This document shows positions 1 to 9,150 of a stretch of 64,000 nt of DNA, in pieces. This stretch comes from Alkalinema sp. FACHB-956. GTDB lineage: Bacteria > Cyanobacteriota > Cyanobacteriia > Leptolyngbyales > Leptolyngbyaceae. Under the pieces are notes generated by a model that worked only from the letters and a program-made list of their open reading frames with translations, made no database searches and was not told the origin of the DNA. The position numbers and the translations under genes are program-made. Position 1 is the stretch's first letter. Every line of letters starts with the position of its first letter. The DNA lies in the NCBI RefSeq assembly GCF_014697025.1, contig NZ_JACJRC010000006.1, positions 124,001 through 188,000 of the forward strand, written 5' to 3'.

Positions 1-290
1 GACCTTCAAATCGAACATGAACCATGGTTTTGTCCTCCTCTCCTCTGTAATATTGGAAGTTGGGAACTTATGCAATTGGAGTCTGTGCAGTGAGAGTCTG
101 TGCAGCTTGGGAATCATCTCTTCGTACAAGTTGAAAAAGCGGTTGATTCATACACAGGATTTGTTCGTGAAACGTCTCCTGTGGAGAAACCTGTGGAGCT
201 TGTTGGAAAAACAAGTGTCTTAGGCCGCTAGACGAGTCTGTAGGCTTTTTCAGTTGGGGTACGAAGAGTTTCCTGTTCCAAAGAGTGCAA
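1..290. other. Left-edge stretch without a convincing gene
   Basis: No reading frame here has a ribosome-binding site plus recognisable protein character. The only open frame (17-223, plus) encodes a 68-residue peptide of low complexity without family resemblance. The stretch lies downstream of the stop codon of the minus-strand gene at 291 and could hold its 3' end signals, but I see no clear terminator. Confidence 0.4.
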
Positions 291-1016
291 CTAAACCTGA
301 GGGTATCGTTGCCGTAGTTTTTTCAATTCCTGCTTACTACATTGGCGTTTGTGGATTGCATAATCCGTACCGGAATAACGCGATTGCACGATCGCTTTCT
401 CTACCACATCCCAAACTGGTAAATTAGGCGGCAATTGCGCCACCGTGACCCAATACCAAATGCCATTAATTTTTTGATAGCGATGGTCACGATCGATGGG
501 AATAGTATCAGCGGGAATCGTTGATGCTTGACTGCGAGAGGGTAAGGGTGGACATTTCTCCGCAAGGCAGAGTAACCCCGTTTCAGGATGCACATAGAAT
601 TGAGGTTCGTGGAACGCGCAAATTAACCGAGCACGGAACCAGCGTCTCCCTTCTTTCCCGTAGGGCTGACCCTCAATAAACTCTACTTTTTCCGCAACGT
701 AATCTTCAACGTGATCGAGAACATGTCTACCAACCATCGTACTGGCATCTAGGCGATCGTGAAGTTCGCTTTTCACTTGATTCCATGGCTGCCCCACCTT
801 CGATCGTAGCAATCGCTTCAGTGGCCCCAAGTGATCGCTGAGGTATTTCGTTTTCTGGGTGGGTTTGATTAGATAGGGCGTTAAGAGTCCATCATTTGTC
901 GCTTCTTGGGTGAGTCGATCGAGGAACTTCTTGGTACCCGTAATCTTCCGGCTGGGAATCCGCATTCCTCGTCGAGGTCGCTCAATGACAATTTCACTTA
1001 AGCGATGTTCACTCAT
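291..1016 (-). CDS. Conserved hypothetical protein, basic, 241 residues
   Basis: Function unknown. The protein is soluble and basic, with no signal peptide or membrane segment. It opens with an Arg-rich stretch (residues 14-24), has a central region around residues 60-125 with conserved-looking Trp, His and acidic positions, and ends in a basic tail containing KRQCSKQELKKL. That tail resembles the KRQ(L)SKxEL ending I associate with an uncharacterised family seen in planctomycetes and some cyanobacteria; this is memory, not a search. It stands alone on its strand, its promoter facing the AT-rich spacer shared with the AhpD-like gene. Confidence 0.6.
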   Translation of the reverse strand: MSEHRLSEIVIERPRRGMRIPSRKITGTKKFLDRLTQEATNDGLLTPYLIKPTQKTKYLSDHLGPLKRLLRSKVGQPWNQVKSELHDRLDASTMVGRHVLDHVEDYVAEKVEFIEGQPYGKEGRRWFRARLICAFHEPQFYVHPETGLLCLAEKCPPLPSRSQASTIPADTIPIDRDHRYQKINGIWYWVTVAQLPPNLPVWDVVEKAIVQSRYSGTDYAIHKRQCSKQELKKLRQRYPQV

Positions 1017-1479
1017 GCTTAAACCTTTACAATTTCAAGGGTTGAGATTCAGGGAGGTTGAGCGTTTTCTCCCTGCGGGTAGTGGATTTGGAATACTGTG
1101 ACAGCAACGGACATTCGCAAAGTGCAGGACATGGGAATCTCCTTCGATTTTTGAATCGGTTATTTGAATCGATCGTCTTTGAATCGACTGTTATTAAATC
1201 GATTTGGTTCAATGATTTGAGAGCCTAAATAGGCTGACATCACCAATGTAGTACACGTAATACAAAGCGTCAAGACTTTTCTAGGATAAATTTCTCAAAA
1301 AAACACGCCTCTCTCATCATGCCTCTATTTCAGGCATAATTTCCCGGGTGTAGTATGCTGTCTGGATGAATAGCCGCGATGCTACACTCACCCCAGACGG
1401 CCAATTCACCAGTGTATGGCGGCAATGAACGGAGTGTTTGCGGCTTTAAAAGCTCTGTGCTGAGGCTTCTTGAGAATTT
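1017..1479. other. Intergenic spacer with short TTGAATCG repeats and repeat copy A
   Basis: No gene is supported. Around 1146-1205 the motif TTGAATCG and close variants recur three to four times. The right part holds copy A of an imperfect repeat whose partner lies at 7351-7425, beyond the far end of the acsA-pdh module. Confidence 0.5.
1305..1385 (+). repeat. Imperfect direct repeat, copy A (left of the acs-pdh module)
   Basis: Compared by eye with 7351-7425, this stretch shares TTTCAGGC, AATT, the block TGCTGTCTGG and TTGAAT/ATGAAT followed by GCC, at roughly three quarters identity over about 55 bases, with weaker similarity to the left. Both copies are in the same orientation and enclose the whole block from the AhpD-like gene to the acyl carrier protein gene. 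Origin unknown. Confidence 0.6.
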
Positions 1480-1851
1480 TTAGGTGGACTCTTTTTGTAA
1501 TTCTTCAACGGCTTCCATTACATGCGTTGCATACATCAGCGATGGCCCCCCTCCCATAAAGACTGCAACTCCTAACATCTCCAGAATTTCTTCTTTGGTC
1601 GCTCCCGCTTGCAGCGTCGAATGGGTATGGAAGGCAATACAGTCATCGCAGTGAATTGCTACAGAGATGGCTAAGGCAATCAGTTCTTTCGTTTTTGAGT
1701 CTAGGGCACCAGCAGCGGAGGATGCTTTACTCAGCGCATAAAAACTCTTCATAACATCCGGGATTGCGGTGGAGAGTTTGCCGGTATAGCTCCGGATGTG
1801 CTTCATTTGTTCGGTACAAGAATGCCCAGTGCTCGGTTCGTTTGTAGTCAT
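1480..1851 (-). CDS. Carboxymuconolactone decarboxylase / AhpD-like family protein
   Basis: Small all-helical protein of the CMD/AhpD superfamily, whose members are thiol-dependent peroxidases or decarboxylases. The signature region HCDDCIAFH carries the CxxC pair and following His typical of AhpD-like active sites, and the glycine-rich block with MGGG fits the family fold. I place the start at the internal ATG (protein begins MTTNEPS), preceded by GGGGAA, rather than at the more distal start 60 bases upstream. It is divergent from acsA with about 170 bases between, so the two probably share a control region. Its role beside an acetyl-CoA module is inferred to be protective or redox-related. 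Confidence 0.8.
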   Translation of the reverse strand: MTTNEPSTGHSCTEQMKHIRSYTGKLSTAIPDVMKSFYALSKASSAAGALDSKTKELIALAISVAIHCDDCIAFHTHSTLQAGATKEEILEMLGVAVFMGGGPSLMYATHVMEAVEELQKEST

Positions 1852-2019
1852 AGTGAATTCCCCAACGATCGAGTCTTTACCCATTTCATCGTAAGGAGAA
1901 ACCGAAGACAAAATCCAATGTCCTCAAAGAACTTAACGATCCCATCCTCACAACTTCCTCATCATTACCCAGTAATCTACTGCTATGACTGTCCCTCATC
2001 CTACAAGTGAGGTGAAACA

Positions 2020-3771
2020 ATGGGCTGGAGTCCGATCGAGAAGTCCTTCAAAAATTGGTTGGTAGAACCGAATCTACAAGACTATGAGGAAAATCGACAC
2101 ACATTTTCCTGGAGCGCGATCGACGCTGAACTCAAAGGAACCATTGAGGGACTGAATATTGCTGATATTGCCGTCGATCGTCATGCCAAGGGCCAGCGAG
2201 CCAATCACATTGCCCTGCGCTTTCTGAGAAAGAACTGGGACGTTCAAGATTTTACTTATCGCGATCTCAACAGACAAACGAATCAATTCGCGAATGTTCT
2301 CAAAACGCTAGGAATGGCCAAAGGCGATCGCGTTTTTGTCCTCTCAGGACGCATTCCCGCGCTCTACATTGCAGCCCTGGGCACGTTGAAAAATGGCAGT
2401 GTTTTTTGTCCGCTCTTTTCTGCCTTTGGGCCAGAGCCGATTTATCAACGCATGAACCGGGGAGATGCCACCGTCTTAGTGACGACCGCAGCACTCTATC
2501 AACAGAAGGTAGCTGCATTGCGCGATCAGTTGCCGAAGTTACAGCACATTCTTTTAGTCGATATCGAAGACCATTTAGAAGCGGGAATTTGGTCGCTTCC
2601 CAAGTTGATGCAAGCGGCAGCAGATGATTGTGCGATCGCACCCACTCAGCCAGAAGAGATGGCACTGTTGCACTTCACCAGTGGTACCACCGGAATGCCA
2701 AAGGGAGCGATTCACGTTCACAAAGCGGTATATGCCCATTACATGACGGCAAAATATGTGCTCGATTTACACCCTGACGACATCTTTTGGTGTACGGCTG
2801 ATCCGGGATGGGTCACGGGAACATCTTACGGCATCATTGCACCGCTGACCCACGGCGTGACTAGCATTATTGACGAAGCAGAGTTTGATGCCGATCGTTG
2901 GTATCGCATTCTCGAAACGCAAAAAGTAACGGTTTGGTACACCGCTCCAACGGCAATTCGGCGATTGATGCGATTGGACATAGACCCGAAAACGCAATAC
3001 GATTTGAGCCATCTGCGACTCGTGCATAGTGTGGGAGAACCGCTCAACCCCGAAGCCGTGGTTTGGGGACAGGAAAAGTTAGACTTACCAATTCACGATA
3101 ACTGGTGGCAAACAGAAACGGGTGGCATCATGATCGCCAACTATGCCACTATGCCCATCCGTCCGGGTTCAATGGGTCGTCCCATTCCTGGGGTAGAAGC
3201 CGCGATCGTTCGGCGGCACGAAGACGGCACGATCGAGCAAATTACCCAACCGGGCGTGGATGGAGACTTAGCTCTAAAACCGGATTTCCCCTCGATCTTT
3301 CGCGGCTATCTCCATGATGAGAAACGCTACCGCAAATGCTTTGTTGGGGGTTGGTACATTACGGGTGATTTAGCCATGCGAGATCAGGATGGCTACTTCT
3401 GGTTTGTGGGACGCGAAGACGACATCATTAAAACCTCCGGACACATGGTGGGGCCTTTTGAGGTTGAAAGCGCTTTGATGGAGCATCCCGCCGTGGCGGA
3501 AGCGGGTGTGATTGGCAAACCGAATCCGATGATTGGCGAGTTAGTCAAAGCCTTTGTTGCCCTCAAACCCGGACATGAACCCAGTGAAGCGCTCAGACTA
3601 GAACTCCTAGGATTCGCTCGGCAAAGATTAGGCGCAGCCGTTGCGCCAAAGGAGTTGGAATTTCAAGAATCGTTGCCCAAAACTCGCAGCGGCAAAATTA
3701 TGCGCCGATTACTCAAAGCACGGGAATTAGGTTTACCCGAAGGCGATCTATCGACATTGGAGACGGGCTGA
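2020..3771 (+). CDS. acsA: Acetyl-CoA synthetase (AMP-forming acetate--CoA ligase)
   Basis: Activates acetate (or another short acid) to acyl-CoA through an acyl-adenylate. The adenylate-forming signature [10 protein letters not shown] lies near residue 221, the WWQTETGG block near 362, the hinge region [16 protein letters not shown] near 463, and the C-terminal [11 protein letters not shown] holds the catalytic lysine that is commonly regulated by acetylation. At 583 residues it is shorter than the ~650-residue Acs and closer to Bacillus-type AcsA. GAGGTG precedes the ATG. Its stop overlaps the next start by one base (TGATG), so it is translationally linked to the pyruvate dehydrogenase genes downstream, all of which make or use acetyl-CoA. 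Confidence 0.9.
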   Translation: MGWSPIEKSFKNWLVEPNLQDYEENRHTFSWSAIDAELKGTIEGLNIADIAVDRHAKGQRANHIALRFLRKNWDVQDFTYRDLNRQTNQFANVLKTLGMAKGDRVFVLSGRIPALYIAALGTLKNGSVFCPLFSAFGPEPIYQRMNRGDATVLVTTAALYQQKVAALRDQLPKLQHILLVDIEDHLEAGIWSLPKLMQAAADDCAIAPTQPEEMALLHFTSGTTGMPKGAIHVHKAVYAHYMTAKYVLDLHPDDIFWCTADPGWVTGTSYGIIAPLTHGVTSIIDEAEFDADRWYRILETQKVTVWYTAPTAIRRLMRLDIDPKTQYDLSHLRLVHSVGEPLNPEAVVWGQEKLDLPIHDNWWQTETGGIMIANYATMPIRPGSMGRPIPGVEAAIVRRHEDGTIEQITQPGVDGDLALKPDFPSIFRGYLHDEKRYRKCFVGGWYITGDLAMRDQDGYFWFVGREDDIIKTSGHMVGPFEVESALMEHPAVAEAGVIGKPNPMIGELVKAFVALKPGHEPSEALRLELLGFARQRLGAAVAPKELEFQESLPKTRSGKIMRRLLKARELGLPEGDLSTLETG

Positions 3772-4778
3772 TGAAGAAGAAACATGGGACGACACAAGCA
3801 CCTGCTGCGGTTAATTCTCATCAACACTTGCGCGACCTTCTCTATCAAATGCTACGGATTCGCCGCTTTGAGGACAAGTGTGCAGAACTCTACAGCGACA
3901 TGAAAATTCGCGGTTTTTTGCATCTCTACAACGGCGAAGAAGCAGTTGCAGTGGGCGTGATGCAAGCCTTGAACCCGGAGGATGCGATCGTGGCAACCTA
4001 TCGGGAACATGGTCAAGCACTGGCACGCGGAATTCCAATGAACACCATCATGGCGGAGATGTTTGGCAAGCAGGAAGGCTGTTGTCGCGGTCGCGGTGGG
4101 TCAATGCATTTATTTGATAAAGAGCATCGCTTCTACGGTGGGAATGCGATCGTTGGGGGTGGTTTGCCGTTAGCTGTCGGACTGGCTTTAGCGGATAAAA
4201 AGCTCGATCGAAAACGGCTTACCTGCTGTTTTTTGGGCGATGGTGCAATGGCGGAAGGAGAGTTTCATGAATCGATGAATTTAGCCGCATTGTGGCAGGT
4301 TCCTGTCCTGTTCGTTTGCGAAAACAATCAATATGCGATGGGCACTGCACTGAAGTACTCCCACGCTGTCACGAATCTAGTGCAGAAAGCAGCCAGTTAT
4401 GGCATTGATCACGCGGCAGTGGATGGAATGGATGTTTTAGCCGTTGAGGAAGTTGCTCAAAAAGCAGCAACTGCTATCCGAGAAACTGGAAAACCGTTCT
4501 TCTTAGAATGTACCACCTATCGGTTCCGGGCCCATTCGATGTTCGATGCAGAACTCTATCGAGAAAAGGCAGAAGTGGAACAGTGGAAGCAACGCTGTCC
4601 AATTGCAACACTAACGCAACAGCTTAAGGAACAGGAAAAAATTAGCGATGCGGATTTAGAAGCAATGGAACAATTAATTCATCAAGAAATCAATCATGCG
4701 ATCGCGTTTGCAGAAGCCGGAACTTGGGAACCTGTGGAAGAATTAACTCGCTTTGTCTACTCGGAGCCAAGTATCTAG
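3771..4778 (+). CDS. pdhA: Pyruvate/acetoin dehydrogenase E1 component, alpha subunit
   Basis: Thiamine-diphosphate-binding half of the E1 heterotetramer that decarboxylates pyruvate (or acetoin) and passes the acyl unit to E2 lipoate. The GDG...N thiamine diphosphate motif is visible near residue 160 ([14 protein letters not shown] followed by ENNQYAMGT), and the conserved [11 protein letters not shown] block lies near residue 105. Length is normal for the family. It follows acsA with a one-base overlap and precedes E1 beta by nine bases, with GGGGGG as the intervening ribosome-binding site. Alpha subunits of pyruvate and acetoin dehydrogenases cannot be told apart by eye; linkage to acsA and a carrier protein favours acetyl-CoA supply. 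Confidence 0.9.
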   Translation: MKKKHGTTQAPAAVNSHQHLRDLLYQMLRIRRFEDKCAELYSDMKIRGFLHLYNGEEAVAVGVMQALNPEDAIVATYREHGQALARGIPMNTIMAEMFGKQEGCCRGRGGSMHLFDKEHRFYGGNAIVGGGLPLAVGLALADKKLDRKRLTCCFLGDGAMAEGEFHESMNLAALWQVPVLFVCENNQYAMGTALKYSHAVTNLVQKAASYGIDHAAVDGMDVLAVEEVAQKAATAIRETGKPFFLECTTYRFRAHSMFDAELYREKAEVEQWKQRCPIATLTQQLKEQEKISDADLEAMEQLIHQEINHAIAFAEAGTWEPVEELTRFVYSEPSI

Positions 4779-4787
4779 GGGGGCACC

Positions 4788-5813
4788 ATGAACTATGGGA
4801 TTGATACCAGTACAGATAATTCACCGCTGATGATTCGGACAACCTATCGAGAAGCGGTGCGAGACGCAATTCGAGAGTCAATTCTGAAGGACGATCGCGT
4901 GTTCTTGATGGGGGAAGATGTCGGACGCTATGGTGGAGCATTTGGCGTGACAAAAGGGCTGTTACAAGAATTGGGGCCTGACAAGATTATGGATACGCCG
5001 CTGTGTGAGTCTGGGTTTACTGGAGCCGGAATTGGCGCAGCACTGGGCGGAATGCGTCCGATCGTCGAAGTGATGACGGTTAACTTTAGCTTACTTGCTG
5101 CGGATCAAATTCTCAATACGGCAGCAACCTATCTGCATATGTCCGGTGGTTTGTTTAATATTCCGCTTGTCATTCGCATGGGAACCGGAGGCGGCAAGCA
5201 ATTAGCAGCACAGCACTCCCATAGTTTAGAAGGGTGGTATGCGCACATTCCTGGAATTAAAGTCCTGACGCCTGCGGTTCTCGAAGATGCCCGTGGAATG
5301 CTTTGGAGCGCCCTGGAAGATCCCGATCCAGTGCTGATTTTTGAGAACACTTTGCTCTATAACATGGAAGGCGAACTGCCTGCCACTGCGGGCGCAGTGG
5401 ATATCGATCGCGCCTGTATTCGTCGAGTCGGTCGGGATGTGACACTCATCAGCTACAGTGCCAGTTTATTTAAAGCCCTCGAAGCCACAGAAACTCTCGC
5501 CCAAGAAGGGATCGAAGCAGAAGTGATTGATTTGCGGGTGCTTCGTCCCCTCGATGAGACTACGTTTCTCAACTCTGTTGCTAAAACCCATCGAGCCGTC
5601 ATTATTGATGAAGGCTGGCGCAGTGGCAGCATCTCCGCCGAAATTAGCGCTCGCATTATGGAAAAAGCATTTTATGACCTAGATGCCCCTGTAGAACGGA
5701 TCTGTGCGGCTGAAGTACCTATTCCCTATGCCAATCATTTAGAACAAGCTGCACTGCCCCAACCAACCACGATCGTCAATACAGTACGGAGGATGGTGAC
5801 GAGACATGGCTGA
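4788..5813 (+). CDS. pdhB: Pyruvate/acetoin dehydrogenase E1 component, beta subunit
   Basis: Transketolase-like beta subunit of E1. After a 14-residue extension the conserved start region [10 protein letters not shown] appears, followed by [19 protein letters not shown] with the family glutamate that contacts the thiamine ring, and later FENTLLYN and the C-terminal transketolase domain ending in [14 protein letters not shown]. Length is normal. The last bases overlap the E2 gene (ATGGCTGA), indicating translational coupling and stoichiometric synthesis. Confidence 0.92.
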   Translation: MNYGIDTSTDNSPLMIRTTYREAVRDAIRESILKDDRVFLMGEDVGRYGGAFGVTKGLLQELGPDKIMDTPLCESGFTGAGIGAALGGMRPIVEVMTVNFSLLAADQILNTAATYLHMSGGLFNIPLVIRMGTGGGKQLAAQHSHSLEGWYAHIPGIKVLTPAVLEDARGMLWSALEDPDPVLIFENTLLYNMEGELPATAGAVDIDRACIRRVGRDVTLISYSASLFKALEATETLAQEGIEAEVIDLRVLRPLDETTFLNSVAKTHRAVIIDEGWRSGSISAEISARIMEKAFYDLDAPVERICAAEVPIPYANHLEQAALPQPTTIVNTVRRMVTRHG

Positions 5814-7026
5814 ATTTCGGATGCCCAGTTTAGGGGCAGATATGAGAACTGGCACCTTAGTCGCATGGAAAGTCAAACCCGGCGATCATCTCAAACATGG
5901 TGACATCATTGCAGATGTGGAAACCGACAAAGGTATCATGGAAATTGAAGTCTTTGAAAACTGCATCGTTGAAGAGCTTCTACTCGCACCGGATACTAAA
6001 GTGCCCGTAGGAACGCCAATGGCGAAACTGAAATTAGAAGACGGTGCAGAAAAAGAAACGATCGCGGTCACCGATCGCGAACAACCTAGCCCACCTCCTG
6101 CAATCGAAGTTCCGACAATTCCGGTACCGGAACTCCCCCAAGAAGAACGCCTGCGTGTTTCGCCCCTGGCTCGTAAGCTAGCAACTGAATTGGGTGTGGA
6201 CTTAACCCAAGTGAAAGGTACTGGAGCCGATGGTGCGATTCACCAAATGGATGTGGAAGAAGCTGCAAAAAAACTGCAACCAAAACCAAAGCCAGCAGAA
6301 AAAGTAGTCGCTCTACCACCTGAAGCAAAATCGCCGGAAGCAAAACCGACGACCACTGATTTTCAGGCCGGAATGCGACGCGCGATCGCGGCTGCCATGT
6401 CCCGCTCCAATCGTGAGATTCCACATTACTATCTAGAAACTCGGATCGACATGAGCCATGCACTGCAATGGTTAGAGACAGAGAATCAGAAGCGATCGAT
6501 CAAAGAACGTATCTTACCTGTCGTTCTGCTGATCAAAGCAGTCGCAAAGGCATTAACCGACGTTCCAGAATTGAATGGATATTGGATAGATGATCAGCTT
6601 CAAGTCCAAGAAGCCATTCACATCGGTTTTGCGATTTCCTTACGGCAAGGGGGTTTAGTCACACCTGCAATCCACCATGCGGATCTCAAAAGCCTTGATG
6701 AATTGATGGCAGCCCTGCGCGACTTGATCGAACGAACCAGAGGCGGACATCTGCGCAGTTCAGAACTCTCTGATGCGACAATAACGCTGACGAGCCTGGG
6801 AGATATTGGCGTTGAAAAGGTCTACGGTGTGATCTATCCACCCCAAGTTGCGTTAGTCGGTTTCGGCAAAATTGCTGAGCAGCCTTGGGCAGAACGAGGC
6901 ATGCTCGATGTTCGTCCGGTTCTAACTGCAACGTTGGCAGGGGATCATCGTGCAACCGATGGCATGATTGGTGCAAGATTTTTACAAGCAATCAACACAC
7001 ATCTGCAAGCGGTTGAGAAACTGTAA
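5806..7026 (+). CDS. pdhC: Dihydrolipoamide acetyltransferase, E2 component
   Basis: Core acyltransferase of a 2-oxoacid dehydrogenase complex. One N-terminal lipoyl domain (about residues 1-76) carries the lipoylated lysine in ETDKG; a Pro/Glu-rich linker follows; a peripheral-subunit-binding domain begins at [10 protein letters not shown] near residue 119; a second Pro/Ala/Lys linker leads to the catalytic domain (about 180-406) with the catalytic HRATDG near the C terminus. The gene overlaps E1 beta by eight bases. No E3 (lipoamide dehydrogenase) gene is present in the module, so E3 must be encoded elsewhere, as is usual in cyanobacteria. Confidence 0.93.
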   Translation: MAEFRMPSLGADMRTGTLVAWKVKPGDHLKHGDIIADVETDKGIMEIEVFENCIVEELLLAPDTKVPVGTPMAKLKLEDGAEKETIAVTDREQPSPPPAIEVPTIPVPELPQEERLRVSPLARKLATELGVDLTQVKGTGADGAIHQMDVEEAAKKLQPKPKPAEKVVALPPEAKSPEAKPTTTDFQAGMRRAIAAAMSRSNREIPHYYLETRIDMSHALQWLETENQKRSIKERILPVVLLIKAVAKALTDVPELNGYWIDDQLQVQEAIHIGFAISLRQGGLVTPAIHHADLKSLDELMAALRDLIERTRGGHLRSSELSDATITLTSLGDIGVEKVYGVIYPPQVALVGFGKIAEQPWAERGMLDVRPVLTATLAGDHRATDGMIGARFLQAINTHLQAVEKL

Positions 7027-7053
7027 GAACACAGATTGATAATTGTTTAATAA

Positions 7054-7323
7054 ATGAGTGGTGAAAAAATGGCCATTACTGAAATTCAAATTAAGGAAAC
7101 CATCTTCAAGCTCTTGAAGAATATTGCTCCGGATTCTTCCCCGGAAGCTTTAGGCCAGGAGGATGATGTTCGAGAAACGCTAGGAATTGATTCCTACGAT
7201 TTTCTCAATTTTATGATTGGGGTAAATGAGGAATTTGGTGTTGAGATTCCAGAGACCGCTTATGGGAAGTTGATCACGTTAAATGATATGACTCAATACA
7301 TCTTAGCCCACGCTCAATCATAG
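7054..7323 (+). CDS. Acyl carrier protein
   Basis: Acidic four-helix carrier of the ACP family. The phosphopantetheine attachment serine lies in LGIDSYDFLNF near residue 47, with the usual hydrophobic pattern on both sides. Two starts are possible: ATG at 7054, or ATG at 7069 (protein begins MAITEIQ), the latter preceded by GAGTGGTG; I keep the longer one with reservation. It is the last gene of the acs-pdh module. A dedicated carrier protein beside acetyl-CoA-forming enzymes suggests that acyl groups are passed on to a separate synthetic step, but no ketosynthase or transferase is encoded nearby. Confidence 0.88.
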   Translation: MSGEKMAITEIQIKETIFKLLKNIAPDSSPEALGQEDDVRETLGIDSYDFLNFMIGVNEEFGVEIPETAYGKLITLNDMTQYILAHAQS

Positions 7324-7350
7324 TGTATTTAATTTCGTGTGTTTAATTAT

Positions 7351-7425
7351 CGCTCTTTGTATCACAGCTCATTTTCAGGCGCAATTCCAGGGATGGAGTG
7401 TGCTGTCTGGTTGAATGGCCTCGAT
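7351..7425 (+). repeat. Imperfect direct repeat, copy B (right of the acs-pdh module)
   Basis: Partner of the repeat at 1305-1385, same orientation. Shared blocks include TTTCAGGC, CAATT/TAATT, TGCTGTCTGG and TTGAATGGCC. It lies between the carrier protein gene and the Uma2-family gene. Confidence 0.6.
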
Positions 7426-7502
7426 CGACATACCTGCCTACTGAGAAGAATGCGCTAAAATAAACACAATTCCTGTGGATTGTCTTGTGTGGAGTCACAG
7501 CT

Positions 7503-8243
7503 ATGACGATCGCCAACTCACCACCCCAACTGTCTCTGCCGGATCACAAGCAGCTACCTGAATCCGATGGAACCTTTGTGAAGAACTTTCAAGAACATCC
7601 TCAGAGTTTGTTACTCACCAGTTCCATTCAGCCCGTATTGCAGGCATTGCACCCAGATGGGCAATATGCGATCGGTCAGGATTGCGGGATTTATTGGCGC
7701 TTGGTTGACCCACCGGAGCGAGGCGCAGAAGCCCCGGATTGGTTTTATGTGCCCAATGTCGCGCCCTTGCTGGATGGGGAACGGCGACGCTCCTATGTCA
7801 TGTGGAAGGAAATTATTGCGCCGCTAATCGCGATCCAGTTTGTGTCTGGAGACGGAACCGAAGAACGCGATAGGACTTCCCCCTTTGACAATAACGAAGC
7901 GCAAGCGGGTAAGTTTTGGGTCTATGAGCAGGCCATTCGGATTCCGTTCTATGCCATTTATGAGGTCGATCGGGCGTCGGTTGAGGTCTATGAACTGATT
8001 GGTAATCGCTATCAACAATTGTCGCCCAACGATCGGGGGCATTATCCGATTCCCAATTTAGGCGTTGAATTAGGCATTTGGCAGGGTGTGTTTTTCAATC
8101 AGAATTTGCCTTGGCTGCGGTGGTGGGATAGTGCTGGAAATTTACTTTTGACCGGAGATGAACGAGCAGACCAGGAGCACCAACGGGCAGAGCGCTTAGC
8201 AGCTAAACTGCGCGAGCTAGGCGTTGACCCATCAGACGTTTAG
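7503..8243 (+). CDS. Uma2-family (DUF820) PD-(D/E)XK endonuclease-like protein
   Basis: Member of the Uma2/DUF820 restriction-endonuclease-like fold group, greatly expanded in cyanobacteria and of uncertain cellular role. Family marks include DWFYVPNVAPLLDGERRRSY near residue 76, a central KFWVYEQAIRIPFYAIYEVDR block with the nuclease-fold strands, and a C-terminal helical stretch RADQEHQRAERLAAKLRELG typical of the subgroup. I chose the ATG at 7503, preceded by GGAG, over a TTG six codons upstream. Confidence 0.8.
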   Translation: MTIANSPPQLSLPDHKQLPESDGTFVKNFQEHPQSLLLTSSIQPVLQALHPDGQYAIGQDCGIYWRLVDPPERGAEAPDWFYVPNVAPLLDGERRRSYVMWKEIIAPLIAIQFVSGDGTEERDRTSPFDNNEAQAGKFWVYEQAIRIPFYAIYEVDRASVEVYELIGNRYQQLSPNDRGHYPIPNLGVELGIWQGVFFNQNLPWLRWWDSAGNLLLTGDERADQEHQRAERLAAKLRELGVDPSDV

Positions 8244-8352
8244 CCTGCTGATTTCGTATAAAACAACAGATTTCTTGAAACTTGAAATTCGTCTTAAATC
8301 ATTTTTGTGGATTACCAAGCATTGTTCTTGCCTAGCAATCCACGGCTTCTAT

Positions 8353-9114
8353 TTAGGAACCTAAACGCACCCGTAACAGTAAATCATTTAATTCCGCTTC
8401 TGCGGTGGGTTCATTGGCCAAGTGACTCCGATCGCGGGCACTTTCCAGTTCAGCCAATAATCGCGTAAATTCCTGGTGGTGAAATTCCAAATCGGTAGCG
8501 GACAGTTCACCTTTCTCGGTGCCCGTCACTTTCTGAGCAATTAAGTCATCCAAGTAAGCCAACTGAAACTGCTGATTCAGAGTCACCAAATTGGCTTCCA
8601 CGACTCCCGTTTGCATCAGATGAATTCCCGTGAGCAAGACGCGATAGACATACAGCAAAGGTTTCACCTTCAGCGGATTGCCTTGGCTAAACAGTCGCCA
8701 TTGGGTTTGGGCAAATCCGAGGTAGTGGTGACTGTGGTGCCGAGTGATGCAATCCGGCGCGATCTCACATAATTCTTCATGCACTGAGGAACTATGGATC
8801 ACCAACGGCGACAGCAACTGCTCCAACACATAGCCATTGCGCCGCAGCAGCAATCCCATAAATTTTTTCAACTCATGGGTCACAAGATCCAATTCCAAAT
8901 CGGGCAACTGTTGCGAGACTTCGATCGTTTCTTGGCCTGTATGCAAGCCAACCAGTTCCCGCAAGGGCAACAGATGCACCCCGCGTAGATCGTAGTCAGA
9001 ATCCGGGGAAGGAAAGCCATAGAGATGGGCACCGCTCACGGTGGCGAACACCAAGGGATAGGGTTGGGAAGCCACGATTTGGGTGAGTTTTTCTTGAACC
9101 TCGATCGAGATCAT
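8353..9114 (-). CDS. RlaP-type nucleotidyltransferase (pol beta superfamily)
   Basis: Predicted nucleotidyltransferase of the PF10127 type, known as RlaP when associated with RNA ligases in RNA repair. The catalytic strand-turn motif is GAHLYGFPSPDSDYDLRG near residue 28, giving the GS/GA...D-x-D pattern of pol beta enzymes; a third acidic residue is likely in LELDLVTHE near 74. A helical region with LKPLLYVYR-like residues (VKPLLYVYR) follows. A strong AGGAGG precedes the ATG. It is the second gene of a two-gene operon with the related gene just upstream (36-base gap). Confidence 0.82.
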   Translation of the reverse strand: MISIEVQEKLTQIVASQPYPLVFATVSGAHLYGFPSPDSDYDLRGVHLLPLRELVGLHTGQETIEVSQQLPDLELDLVTHELKKFMGLLLRRNGYVLEQLLSPLVIHSSSVHEELCEIAPDCITRHHSHHYLGFAQTQWRLFSQGNPLKVKPLLYVYRVLLTGIHLMQTGVVEANLVTLNQQFQLAYLDDLIAQKVTGTEKGELSATDLEFHHQEFTRLLAELESARDRSHLANEPTAEAELNDLLLRVRLGS

Positions 9115-9150
9115 CGTAACCTCCTAGATCAACACCTAATTGCTATGAAC

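Noticed and set aside
17-223. 68-residue plus-strand frame at the left edge
   Set aside because: No ribosome-binding site, no family resemblance, low-complexity composition.
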